Shown: one piece after another, positions 9,323-17,134 of the stretch
Position numbering within the stretch: position 1 is the stretch's first letter
Layout of the letters: each line of letters begins with the position of its first letter
DNA from: JAFARZ01 sp035651595
GTDB lineage: Bacteria; Actinomycetota; Actinomycetes; Streptosporangiales; Streptosporangiaceae
Assembly (NCBI GenBank): GCA_035651595.1
Contig: DASRFJ010000067.1
Location: 1-24,711, forward strand
Length of the DNA: 24,711 nucleotides
Direction of reading: 5' to 3'
The notes under the pieces: generated by a model
Databases searched by the model: none
What the model was told of the DNA's origin: nothing
What the model saw: only the letters and a program-made list of their open reading frames with translations
Made by a program: the position numbers and the translations under genes

Positions 9323-10132
9323 TCACGCGTGGCAGTTCATCGCTGCCCAGTCACCGAGCCACCTGTCGAACGAGGGAATGTCCTGGACGAGCGTCTCGTA
9401 GAGCCCCCGCAGCGCCGGGCTCGGCACGATGCCGAGGTCGGCGCTGAGTGCCAGACGCAGCGCGTGGAACGCGGCGAAAGCCTCGCTCGGCCGCCCCGTC
9501 AGGTAAAGCGCCACCATCAGATGGCCGATCAGGGTCTCCCTGAACGGGTGCTCGCGGGCGAGTTCGGTGAGTTCCTCCGGCAATCCCGCTGGCCGGCGTA
9601 GCCTCAGCCGCAACGCGGCGCGCTGTTCGACAGCCCTCAAGTACTGCTCGGTGAGATGCGGAACGGCATCCCGGAGCAGAACCTCCGAGGACACGTTGGC
9701 CAGCACCGGCCAGTACCAGAGTCCAATGGCCTCATCCAGCAGCGCCAGTGCCTTCTCGGCCGCGCCGGCGGCGATCGCCGCCGTCGCGGCAGCGCTGAGC
9801 GCACGGAACCTCACCAGGTCGAGCCGCTCCCCGTCGGCGCACAGCAGGTATCCCCACGGCAGCGTCGTGACGTTGTCGTCACCGATGAGCTTCCGCAGTC
9901 GTGACATCGCGTTCTGCAGCGCGCCCTTGGGATTGTCCGGACGCCTCCCCGGCCAGGCCCAGCCGACGAGGGTGTCCCTGGGGACCACCTCGTTGGCCGA
10001 CACGAGCAGCCCGGCGAGGACCGTGAGTGCCGTCGATCCCGTCACTTTTATCGGTATCCCGTCGGAGCACGCGGCTACCGGCCCGAGCACGGCGAACTTC
10101 ACCGTCATCATCTCGCCTCGCCTAGACACCAT
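9323..10132 (-). CDS. SARP-family transcriptional activator (winged helix + BTAD)
   Basis: This 269-residue protein has an OmpR-type winged helix (about 12-100; FAVLGPV, then LVGWAWPGRRPDNPKGALQ, then SRLRKLIG) followed by a bacterial transcriptional activation domain (about 107-255). Length and layout match stand-alone SARPs such as ActII-ORF4, which bind heptamer direct repeats at 11-bp steps next to the -10 box. ATG at 10132 has GGAG 5 nt upstream. The ATG pair at 10111/10108 is an alternative that removes 7-8 residues. The frame is open further upstream, but that part has no family similarity. Three SARP-type sites at 12841-12884, 17079-17122 and 18071-18114 are its natural candidate targets. 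Confidence 0.92.
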   Translation of the reverse strand: MVSRRGEMMTVKFAVLGPVAACSDGIPIKVTGSTALTVLAGLLVSANEVVPRDTLVGWAWPGRRPDNPKGALQNAMSRLRKLIGDDNVTTLPWGYLLCADGERLDLVRFRALSAAATAAIAAGAAEKALALLDEAIGLWYWPVLANVSSEVLLRDAVPHLTEQYLRAVEQRAALRLRLRRPAGLPEELTELAREHPFRETLIGHLMVALYLTGRPSEAFAAFHALRLALSADLGIVPSPALRGLYETLVQDIPSFDRWLGDWAAMNCHA

Positions 10133-10230
10133 GGACACTCCGGGGTTCCATTCGACTCGGAAACAACTTCGCTCACGAGGCGCCTCGTTGATCATGGTGG
10201 CCGGGCGAGGACCGGGATGCGAGGAACGCG

Positions 10231-10263
10231 TCCAAGTCCGTACAGTTGCTCCACTACTCCGGA
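10231..10263 (+). promoter_or_regulatory. Second copy of the 33-bp TCCGTACA(A/G)TTG motif
   Basis: It lies 98 nt upstream of the SARP start but in opposite orientation to that gene, and matches 6816-6848 at 24 of 33 positions. No plus-strand gene follows it. It may be a regulator site that works in either orientation, or a relic of a duplicated regulator promoter. Confidence 0.4.
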
Positions 10264-10282
10264 CGCAGACCCCCAGTGATGC

Positions 10283-10327
10283 CGATGGCGCCAGCGACAC
10301 GCTAAGGCGGGATCGCAGGCGCCATCG
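10283..10327 (-). terminator. Hairpin after the S53-EXORDIUM-DUF11 gene
   Basis: Arms CGATGGCGCCAGCGA (10283-10297) and TCGCAGGCGCCATCG (10313-10327) pair over 15 bp with one mismatch around a 15-nt loop. The hairpin begins 8 nt after the TAA of the peptidase gene. There is no T-run, as is common in GC-rich actinobacteria. It separates this gene from the SARP gene downstream. Confidence 0.7.
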
Positions 10328-10335
10328 ACACGTTG

Positions 10336-12789
10336 TTACAGGGTGACGCAACCGGTGCTGGCCGGCGGGACGCTGTTCCCGACGAGGTCGTCGAGAGTCA
10401 GCGACGGGCAGACACTGGCGGTCGGTCCGGCGTGCGCCACTGCGGTGACCGAGATCGTTACCGTTTGCTCTATCGGCAGTGCGTCATTGTTGAGGTAGAA
10501 GCTAGTGCCGGTAGAGCCGTGTGACGTGTCACCGACGGTCGCGATGTTGGTGATGGTGAAGTTGGACGGCAGGCTCTCCTGCAAGTCCAGGTTCGTTGCC
10601 GCACCGGACGGACTCGAGTTGGTCAATGTCACAGTGAGGTGGACGGTGGTCCCCGGTGCGGGGTTGGCGTTATCCACAGATTGCTTCACCGACACCAGCG
10701 GCGGCGGGGAGGTAAACAGCTCCTGCGAAGGGGGCCCGTTCGAGACCAGGCCCATATCGCAGGTGTGCACCGCGTTGCTCCACAGTTGCGGGATCAGGTA
10801 GTGATCACCGTTCAGGTCCACGTCGGCGCCCTGGTCGTTCCACGGCCCGGTCACGAGGTAGCCCTGCCCTCCGCACACGTCCGCGACCTCGTCGCTTCCG
10901 ACCGGAGCGTGCCAGGCATTGAGCTTCGGATCGGTGGCCGACTCGGCCAGTTCGTGGGCCAAGGTGGCGGTCACGTCATCATCAGCCGGGTTGCCTGGGC
11001 CGGGCTCTGGCGTGTCGCAGCCGCTGAGGTGGTCGCCTATCCAGGCGAACGGCCCGGTCTTTTGAAGGACGTTATGCGCACCGCAGTTGCCGGTGTTCGT
11101 GTCGGCGACCCCGTATGCCGTTATGAGTATCGTGACGTGATTGAGGTCTACCGGCCAGCCCATGCGCTTGTCGATGTTACTGGCTTCCTGCGGCTCAGCG
11201 GTGGGCCCCGGAATCGGGATCGCTGGGTATGCGTCTGTGTCCACGACCGCACCGCCGAGCGTCACCGTGGTCGGTACGCCGTACTGAGAGAGCGTGTTCC
11301 AGTATGGCGAGCCGCTGAGGTCACTGATGAAGCGCTCCTGCTGGGCCTCGAAGGCCTGGTCGCCGCTGGGGTCCGGATTGGTGCCGCGGAAACTCCTTCC
11401 GGGAGGCAACCAGAAGACGAGGTACACCACGACGCTGTTCATGACGGGTCCGCCGCCGGTATTGACAAGGTCGTTCTGATTCGCCGGGGAGGGGACCGGG
11501 GGCCCATGTGTGTAGCCGCCGGTACTGACGTTGGGGCCGATGAACGCGTCGGTGTTGTCTGGCGTGCCCAAGCCGGTCGGCCCGTCGAATCCGGCTCCTG
11601 CCGTGCACAGGTAGGTAGGCGTGCAGCTGTTGAGCGAGTTCGTCCCGGCCACGATGTCGTTGAAACTGGACGCGTGGCGCCACAGCACGGCTCCCGCATC
11701 GCTGATTGTCAGCTGTCCGGCAAGTGCGAAGGTGGCCGCGATGATCGGCGACGACGCACTGGTCCCGCCGATCTGACCCCAGCCCAGGGTGGGTCCGTTG
11801 GGATCGCTGTCATAGATCATGACACCCGTGCTCGGGTCAGCCACGGCCGATACGTCGGCAATCGTCTTGCCGGAGCAGCCGGTATCGGTCTGCCAGCGTG
11901 GCTTAGGTTCGGATGAGCATCCCGACCCGGCATTTGTCCAGGCGATCTCGTCCCAGCCCCGGGCATTGGCGGCGGGCAGCAGAGACGTTCCGCCGACTCC
12001 CACCACATCGGTGTACGCGGCGGGATACTGGACTCCATATCCGCTATCGCCGCTTGAGGCGGTGATGACGACGCCGGGATGGCTGTCCCAGGGCCCGTTC
12101 CCCGCGGTCCCGGAAACGGACGATGTGCCGCCCCAGCTGTTTGAGATGAACTTCGCGCCTAGCTGGATCGCTGTGTCCTCGGCCGCGTTGAGGTCGTTGG
12201 CAGTGGGAGAGTTCGCCTCGACAACGATGATGTGGCAGTTCGGGCAGATCGCCGACACCATGTCGACGTCCAGCACCTCCTCACCGCCCCAGCCTCCGTC
12301 GTAGGCCGGATAGTTCGACTGCGCCCCTGACTGGTTGACCTTCCTGAAGCACCCGCTCGCGGTCGTACAGGGCGGGAGGCCGTACTGGCTCCGGTACGTG
12401 GCCAGATCGCTTTCGAGGTTCGGATAGTCGTTCGAATCAACGATCGCCACCGTCTGGCCGTCGCCTTTGGCAGTGGAGGAATAACTGAGGTTGTATGCGA
12501 ACCGGAGCGCCGAGGGTCCATATGGCGGTTGCATCACGTTGGCGCGCGGAGCCGCGAACCGGCGCTTTGTGGTGAAGCCGACGGCGTCGCAGGAGAAATG
12601 CCCTGCTTTCGGCTCGGGGCAGATGCGCTTCAAGCCCTTGGGCAGGGGGCGGGGAGCATTGTCATGCTGGGCGGGCCCGGCTGTCACGGCACCGGCTGGA
12701 TCCGGCGGCAGCAGCGCCACGGATGTGCCCGCTATCGACATCGCAGCCAGCACGGCGATCAGGGCCCGTCGGGGCCGTCGGTATTTCAA
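10336..12789 (-). CDS. Secreted three-domain protein: S53 peptidase, EXORDIUM-like domain, DUF11
   Basis: TTG at 12789 is chosen because a full GGAGGTGA site lies 5 nt upstream (12795-12802). It gives MKYRRPRRALIAVLAAMSIAG, a clean signal peptide, and a 817-residue product; an ATG at 12813 would include the ribosome site. After a short two-cysteine segment comes an S53 domain (about 75-420) with E170 and D174 in EEVLD, D248 in SSGDSG and S344 in GGTSASSP, so it should be active. Residues about 440-680 resemble the EXORDIUM/phosphate-induced-protein family, with HELAE (612-616) and TDP following. The last 120 residues form a DUF11 beta domain typical of cell-surface proteins. The promoter is the SARP-type site at 12841-12884. 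I infer an exported surface-associated protease; the role of the EXORDIUM part is unknown. Confidence 0.92.
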   Translation of the reverse strand: MKYRRPRRALIAVLAAMSIAGTSVALLPPDPAGAVTAGPAQHDNAPRPLPKGLKRICPEPKAGHFSCDAVGFTTKRRFAAPRANVMQPPYGPSALRFAYNLSYSSTAKGDGQTVAIVDSNDYPNLESDLATYRSQYGLPPCTTASGCFRKVNQSGAQSNYPAYDGGWGGEEVLDVDMVSAICPNCHIIVVEANSPTANDLNAAEDTAIQLGAKFISNSWGGTSSVSGTAGNGPWDSHPGVVITASSGDSGYGVQYPAAYTDVVGVGGTSLLPAANARGWDEIAWTNAGSGCSSEPKPRWQTDTGCSGKTIADVSAVADPSTGVMIYDSDPNGPTLGWGQIGGTSASSPIIAATFALAGQLTISDAGAVLWRHASSFNDIVAGTNSLNSCTPTYLCTAGAGFDGPTGLGTPDNTDAFIGPNVSTGGYTHGPPVPSPANQNDLVNTGGGPVMNSVVVYLVFWLPPGRSFRGTNPDPSGDQAFEAQQERFISDLSGSPYWNTLSQYGVPTTVTLGGAVVDTDAYPAIPIPGPTAEPQEASNIDKRMGWPVDLNHVTILITAYGVADTNTGNCGAHNVLQKTGPFAWIGDHLSGCDTPEPGPGNPADDDVTATLAHELAESATDPKLNAWHAPVGSDEVADVCGGQGYLVTGPWNDQGADVDLNGDHYLIPQLWSNAVHTCDMGLVSNGPPSQELFTSPPPLVSVKQSVDNANPAPGTTVHLTVTLTNSSPSGAATNLDLQESLPSNFTITNIATVGDTSHGSTGTSFYLNNDALPIEQTVTISVTAVAHAGPTASVCPSLTLDDLVGNSVPPASTGCVTL

Positions 12790-14827
12790 CGTCGTCACCT
12801 CCGCTGCGGGCATGCACGGCGCACAGCCCGGGTCCAGACGAAGCTAAGAACGGCCGCTGTCGCGGTGCTCCCGTTGCGCTGTCACGCGGCAGCCGACCTC
12901 CCGGTTCGATCGCCGCGGCGTAGGCCAGCAGTATTCGCCTGGCGGTGGGACCGGGCACCGCGGTGATTGCGGTACGGGCCCGCTGGAGAGCGTCCGAGCA
13001 TGCCGTGCGCGCTGCCGCCAGGGCGATCGCGGTGTAGCCGCGATCCGCCAGGCGGTCAGCCACCTGATCCGGCGGTGTCGCTGTCAGGTCCGGAATCGTC
13101 GAGGTCCGGGTGGCGACCATGGTGGCGAGCGTGGCATCGAGCCGCGTGCGCTGCCCGCTGAGCGCGAGCACATCCTCTGCGTAGCCGAAAGCCTCGCCGA
13201 GGGCATGGCCGATGCCGCGCAGTGTCTGGACGGTCTCGTCCGCGCAGCAGCCCAGCAGAGCGCCGGCGCGCGCCGGAAATTCCATCAGCGACGCCTGCAG
13301 CGCCGCGGCTGTGGCGGGACCGTCGCGGAGGCGGCTGGCGCGCAGTTCGCTCAGCTCGGCAAGCCAGTCGGCGAATGCCCACGACAGCTCCGGTGCGGAC
13401 TCGGCGATCAGCCGTGACCCCTGCGACAACAGGAAGTCCCCGGCGAGCACGAGCGTCGCGGCTGCCCAGTCGACGCTTCGTGCTGTCGCGTGGCCCTCTC
13501 CTTCGCTACCGAGAAAGGCCAGGGTGCCGAAAATGGCGAGCTCGATTGCGGCGGCAGCAGTGGCGTGGGCCAGGTCTGGCTTACGGTCCTCGGCGAGCAG
13601 CCCGGCCAGGAAGAGCAGGCCGGACCGGAGGCGGTGACGCGAGAATCCCGAGCCGTCCACCAGCAGCCGCGCCAGGAACGGCCATTGGACCCGCAGCGTC
13701 GCGATCTGCATCTCGTCGCAGGCGAACAGGAACGGCCCGGTGATCACCCGGTCCTGGCCCTCGACTGGCACCAGCTGATCACTGACCTTGCCGGTGCTTT
13801 CCGGCAGCAGCACGGCGCGGCGCGCCCGGGTGAGGAATATGTGGTCGCTCCCGGCTGCCCCCTCCAGCATGCGCCAGACCAGGTGGTAGCGGCGCGCGGC
13901 GTGCTGCGCCGTCTCGAAGTAGCCGACGTATTCCGCAGAAAGCCGCTGGGCGTAGTCGGCCCGAGCGGCGTCGGTGTCGGCCGGGTGCCTGACGATTGCC
14001 TCAGCGGCCAGCGTGCCGCTGAGCAGGGCGGCACCGAGACCTTCCCCGGTGAACGGGTTCACCAGGCCCGCCGCGTCACCGACGATCAGTTCCCGCGACA
14101 GCATGAGCCGCCCGGGGGAGAAGCTGGCCGGCAGCGGCCCGGCGGCTGCCGGGCCGAGGGGGTACGCGTGCCGGACGCGACCATCGCTGCGTGCCAGGGC
14201 AGCGAGCGCATCGGCCAGCATCTCGTCGGGGTTGCCGGTCACGCTGCCGTCGAGTCGCGCGAGCCAGGCCGTCGCGGCGCCGTCATCGCCGGGCAGGATC
14301 GTCAGCATCGCGGGCCTGCTGCGCGGATCCGCGACCGGCGTGACCGGGGCCATCAGTATCTGCCCCTTGATATCGATTCCGGCGAACCGGCCCGCGCAGA
14401 CGACGCCATCGGGTGCCGACGCGCCCGTGGCCGTCACCACATGCCGCACGGCCTCGTCCGGCGGTTCGGTGACGAACTCGGCGCCCGCCCGCATGGCGGC
14501 CTCGATCAGGCTCTCGCGCAGCGCGTCGGCATCGAGGATCGCGGCCCCAGAGTCGGTGACAGATCTGGTGCACGTGGGGAAGCGCAGCTCGAACTCGCCG
14601 GTGCGCGGGTAGCCGGCGGTGTCGATCCCCAGTTCGGCGAGGCGGCCGACGGCGACATCGCTGACCATGATGTCGTGCGCCGGCCGCGGGACGCCGCGTT
14701 CGATTGGCCTGGGCCTTCGGCCGCGGCGGTCGCGGATCAGCACTCGCAGGCCGGCGCGAGCGGCCACCAGGGCAGCCGCCGCGCCGGCCGGACCCGCTCC
14801 GGTGACCAGGACATCTATCTCCGGCAC
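12662..14827 (-). CDS. Geranylgeranyl-reductase-family flavoprotein fused to a degenerate prenyl-synthase-like domain
   Basis: This 721-residue protein starts at GTG 14827, giving MPEIDVLVTGAGPAG with the FAD-binding GAGPAG at residues 10-15. A second flavin motif, GDAAGLVNPFTGEGLG, lies near 250-265. Geranylgeranyl reductases of this family saturate isoprenoid chains of diphosphates, quinones or lipids. Residues about 365-625 look like an all-helical prenyl diphosphate synthase (LAGDFLLSQ, then LRGIGHALGEAFGYAEDV), but the first DDxxD is absent (LAFLGSEG in its place) and the second is reduced to ED, so this half should be inactive. The last roughly 60 residues run through the promoter and first codons of the S53 gene, include a TTA codon, and are probably not conserved. 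It follows the trypsin-fold gene by 14 nt. Confidence 0.82.
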   Translation of the reverse strand: MPEIDVLVTGAGPAGAAAALVAARAGLRVLIRDRRGRRPRPIERGVPRPAHDIMVSDVAVGRLAELGIDTAGYPRTGEFELRFPTCTRSVTDSGAAILDADALRESLIEAAMRAGAEFVTEPPDEAVRHVVTATGASAPDGVVCAGRFAGIDIKGQILMAPVTPVADPRSRPAMLTILPGDDGAATAWLARLDGSVTGNPDEMLADALAALARSDGRVRHAYPLGPAAAGPLPASFSPGRLMLSRELIVGDAAGLVNPFTGEGLGAALLSGTLAAEAIVRHPADTDAARADYAQRLSAEYVGYFETAQHAARRYHLVWRMLEGAAGSDHIFLTRARRAVLLPESTGKVSDQLVPVEGQDRVITGPFLFACDEMQIATLRVQWPFLARLLVDGSGFSRHRLRSGLLFLAGLLAEDRKPDLAHATAAAAIELAIFGTLAFLGSEGEGHATARSVDWAAATLVLAGDFLLSQGSRLIAESAPELSWAFADWLAELSELRASRLRDGPATAAALQASLMEFPARAGALLGCCADETVQTLRGIGHALGEAFGYAEDVLALSGQRTRLDATLATMVATRTSTIPDLTATPPDQVADRLADRGYTAIALAAARTACSDALQRARTAITAVPGPTARRILLAYAAAIEPGGRLPRDSATGAPRQRPFLASSGPGLCAVHARSGGDDVEIPTAPTGPDRRAGCDVDSGHIRGAAAAGSSRCRDSRARPA
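12841..12884 (-). promoter_or_regulatory. SARP-type promoter of the S53-EXORDIUM-DUF11 gene
   Basis: Minus-strand heptamers TGACAGC (12878-12884), CGGGAGC (12867-12873) and CGACAGC (12856-12862) stand at exact 11-bp steps. After 9 nt comes TAGCTT (12841-12846), a TAnnnT -10 box. Spacing is identical to the sites at 17079 and 18071. The promoter lies inside the 3' end of the reductase reading frame. Confidence 0.7.
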
Positions 14828-14841
14828 AGATCTTGTCAAGG

Positions 14842-16494
14842 TCAAGGTGCGATGATGGTCGGGGTATACGGGAGCCACTCCCAGAGGACTTCATACATCC
14901 AGGGATTGGCGAGTTTGTCCTGACACTGCTGGTAGGTATATCCACGCGAGCACCACGCCGTGAAGCTTCCCAGCAGGCCGTCGATGATGATGCTTTCATC
15001 GCGCGTGAGGATGCCCTGACCTCCGTCTGCTGGCGCGTCCGCGAGCATGTGGTACGCGGTCGTGGCATCGGTCCCCATCTGGGGAGTGAGCACGAAAGAC
15101 TGCGGGCTGGTCAAGGCCGACACGACCACCGGCCGGTAGGTGGCATAAAGCTGCTGGAAGAGCGCTTGTGCGGTGGCTTGGTTGTAGTCGGGCCCGGTCA
15201 TCGTGCTGAGCCGGTTAATGAAGGTCTGCTGGTTCAGGTAAATCAGGCCGATCACCAGGTTGCCGGTGGGTGTCTGGGTAAGTACCTTGGCCTGGAAGTT
15301 GTTGGTGAGGTTGTTGTCGGAGAGGTTGGCAGGCAGAGCGTAGTACGTCTGGACGCTGTTCGTCAGCGCACAGGGCGCGCGGGGCGGCAGGATGTAAGTC
15401 TGGCCGTCGCCGCCCTGGCAGGCGATGGCGCCGGAATCGCCACGCATGGTGAGCCACTGCGACCAGATCATGCCCGACATGGTCACCTGGACGAATGCGT
15501 TGACGACGCAATCGATGAACAGGACATTGACGATGGCATCGGTGGCGTCGACGGTGGAGGACGTGTATCCGCTGGTGCGGCCGACCTTCTCGATGTGCAT
15601 GCCGACCTGCGCCGTGGTGGTGCCGTCGCTTGGAGAGGCCATGCCCAGGAGCGACATATTGAGGTTGCCGAGGGTGGCTGCCATATCGGCGAGGAATGAG
15701 TTGCCCGAGGAGTCAGACGCGACGCACATGCCCACGGCGGGATGGGCGGCGGAAATGGGCGTCATGTCATCGTTGGCGAAACCCACCCCTGCTGAGGTGA
15801 CGGCGGGGTCTATCTTCGCGGCGCCGCAGTCGACCGTGTTATTCATGGACCCAGCAGTGGTGTCCAGGGGGCTGACGTAGGTGGTGACCGCCACCGGGGT
15901 GTTGTATTCGGTTCCGGTGAGGCCCTGGTCGACCAGAGCGGGCTGAGTGATGTGCCCGGGATCGGTGCTGCCGGCGCTCCACTGGTTGACGCCGGCGGCG
16001 AGAATGTGACCAGCGGATACCAGGTAAATGGCGCCACTTGCATCCTGGGCGAAGCAGCCTAGCGTGCCGGCCGGCGCGGGGCTGTTCTGGCTGACAGGGG
16101 AGCTGCTCGGCACGGTGAGGTCGGCGTTGGAGATCCCGCAGCCTTGCAGGAGCGGCCGGAACGGGCCCGTGATGGGGGAGCTTGTGCTCACGCTTCGCGG
16201 CGATACGTCGGGGTATTGTCCGGATGCGTACACCGGCCCGGCCTCGACGACGTCCACGCCGTAGTCGCTGCCGTTCACGGTCACGGCGGATGGGATCAGG
16301 CGCCGGGATGACAGTGCCCCGGCGGGGAGCTTGTCGACGACCATGGCGATGACCACCGGCTCGTAGGTAACCGTCCCGCCACGGCGGCGGTATCCGATCC
16401 CGCAACCGGTGAAGTTGGGGTCCTTGCCGTGCCTAGCCCAGATCTGATCGCGGCCTTGGAGCAGGGCTTCGCGGATTTCCGGCCTGATGCTCAT
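14842..16494 (-). CDS. Trypsin-fold serine peptidase without signal peptide
   Basis: This 550-residue protein begins with the segment found in bacterial chymotrypsin-like/Nal1-type peptidases (GCGIGYRRRGG, YEPVVIAMVVDKLPAG, IPSAV, GVDVVEAG). The likely triad is H163 in SAGHIL, D222 in VDCGAAKID and S354 in RGDSGA. The C-terminal 150 residues are not recognised. There is no hydrophobic export signal. ATG 16494 overlaps the TGA of the upstream Tat-signal gene as ATGA, so translation is probably coupled and no separate ribosome site is needed. The two products may act together, possibly with the small protein carrying this one through the Tat system; that is inference. Confidence 0.85.
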   Translation of the reverse strand: MSIRPEIREALLQGRDQIWARHGKDPNFTGCGIGYRRRGGTVTYEPVVIAMVVDKLPAGALSSRRLIPSAVTVNGSDYGVDVVEAGPVYASGQYPDVSPRSVSTSSPITGPFRPLLQGCGISNADLTVPSSSPVSQNSPAPAGTLGCFAQDASGAIYLVSAGHILAAGVNQWSAGSTDPGHITQPALVDQGLTGTEYNTPVAVTTYVSPLDTTAGSMNNTVDCGAAKIDPAVTSAGVGFANDDMTPISAAHPAVGMCVASDSSGNSFLADMAATLGNLNMSLLGMASPSDGTTTAQVGMHIEKVGRTSGYTSSTVDATDAIVNVLFIDCVVNAFVQVTMSGMIWSQWLTMRGDSGAIACQGGDGQTYILPPRAPCALTNSVQTYYALPANLSDNNLTNNFQAKVLTQTPTGNLVIGLIYLNQQTFINRLSTMTGPDYNQATAQALFQQLYATYRPVVVSALTSPQSFVLTPQMGTDATTAYHMLADAPADGGQGILTRDESIIIDGLLGSFTAWCSRGYTYQQCQDKLANPWMYEVLWEWLPYTPTIIAP

Positions 16495-17051
16495 CTGATC
16501 CCCCGGCGATTCACCGCGTCGGTAAGCGTGCCCTGATCGTGCATGCGGCCGAGCGTGCCAAGCCAGGTCTGCGCGGATCCCTGGGTGTCGTTGGGGTCGT
16601 TTACCGGAGCGAGCGTGGCCACGCTCACCGCCGCCAGGGCTGCCAGCGACCCGTCACCGGATCGTTCGCCGAGCCTGGCGACCAGGTTCGGCAGCGGCTT
16701 GCTGAGCATGCCATCGGCGAGCAGGCTGTCGGCAGCGGCATTAGCCCGGGCCAGGTTCCCGGCCTTGAGCTTGCGCACGGTGCTGGTCAGGCGCGGAGCG
16801 CTCGCCCTGGCCAGCGCGGGTGCCATCTCGTGGATAGCAGGGAATTCGATGGGGAACTGCGCCATCGCCCTGGTAACCCGCAGTGCCATCGCGAACCGCT
16901 GCTCCTGAAGCGTCGTAGCGCTCGCACTTGCCGGGGAAACACTGACAAGTGTCGCCAGCCCGGCGCCGACGGCACCACCGATCACGCCGCGCCTGGTCAG
17001 GTTCTTGTTGCGCAAACCCGGGATCCCCGGGCGGCCTGTCTCATCGGACAT
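16491..17051 (-). CDS. Small Tat-exported protein of unknown function
   Basis: This 186-residue protein starts at ATG 17051 with GGAAGG about 8 nt upstream. Residues 18-45 form a twin-arginine signal: NLTRRGVIGG, then a hydrophobic stretch and an ASA cleavage site. The mature part is Ala-rich and mainly helical, with no recognised domain. It is the first gene of a unit with the trypsin-fold protease (ATGA overlap) and the reductase fusion, behind the SARP-type site at 17079-17122. By analogy with helper proteins that carry a Tat signal for a partner, it may escort the signal-less protease, or inhibit it until export. Confidence 0.82.
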   Translation of the reverse strand: MSDETGRPGIPGLRNKNLTRRGVIGGAVGAGLATLVSVSPASASATTLQEQRFAMALRVTRAMAQFPIEFPAIHEMAPALARASAPRLTSTVRKLKAGNLARANAAADSLLADGMLSKPLPNLVARLGERSGDGSLAALAAVSVATLAPVNDPNDTQGSAQTWLGTLGRMHDQGTLTDAVNRRGIR

Positions 17052-17078
17052 CCGGTAACCTTCCTGTCGTTGCGGTCG

Positions 17079-17122
17079 AGGCTGGCAACGCCCGCTGTCA
17101 CGGCACTGTCATGCCGCTCCCG
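17079..17122 (-). promoter_or_regulatory. SARP-type promoter of the Tat protein-protease-reductase unit
   Basis: Heptamers CGGGAGC (17116-17122), TGACAGT (17105-17111) and TGACAGC (17094-17100) at 11-bp steps are followed, after 9 nt, by CAGCCT (17079-17084) as a weak -10. The block TGCCAGYCTCGA is shared with the site at 18071. The predicted transcript start near 17072 leaves a leader of about 20 nt that includes the ribosome site. Confidence 0.7.
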
Positions 17123-17134
17123 GCAGGCCCCGGG

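Noticed and set aside
12790..12813. ATG at 12813 as start of the S53-EXORDIUM-DUF11 gene
   Set aside because: It would place the full GGAGGTGA ribosome site inside the gene; the TTG at 12789 has it at the right distance and gives a better signal peptide.
14828..14878. GTG at 14878 as start of the reductase fusion
   Set aside because: It overlaps the upstream gene and adds 17 residues before the flavin-binding strand; family members start close to that strand.
13490..14923. Plus-strand open frame of 477 codons
   Set aside because: Antisense to the reductase fusion, which has clear family motifs; no recognisable domain in the plus frame.
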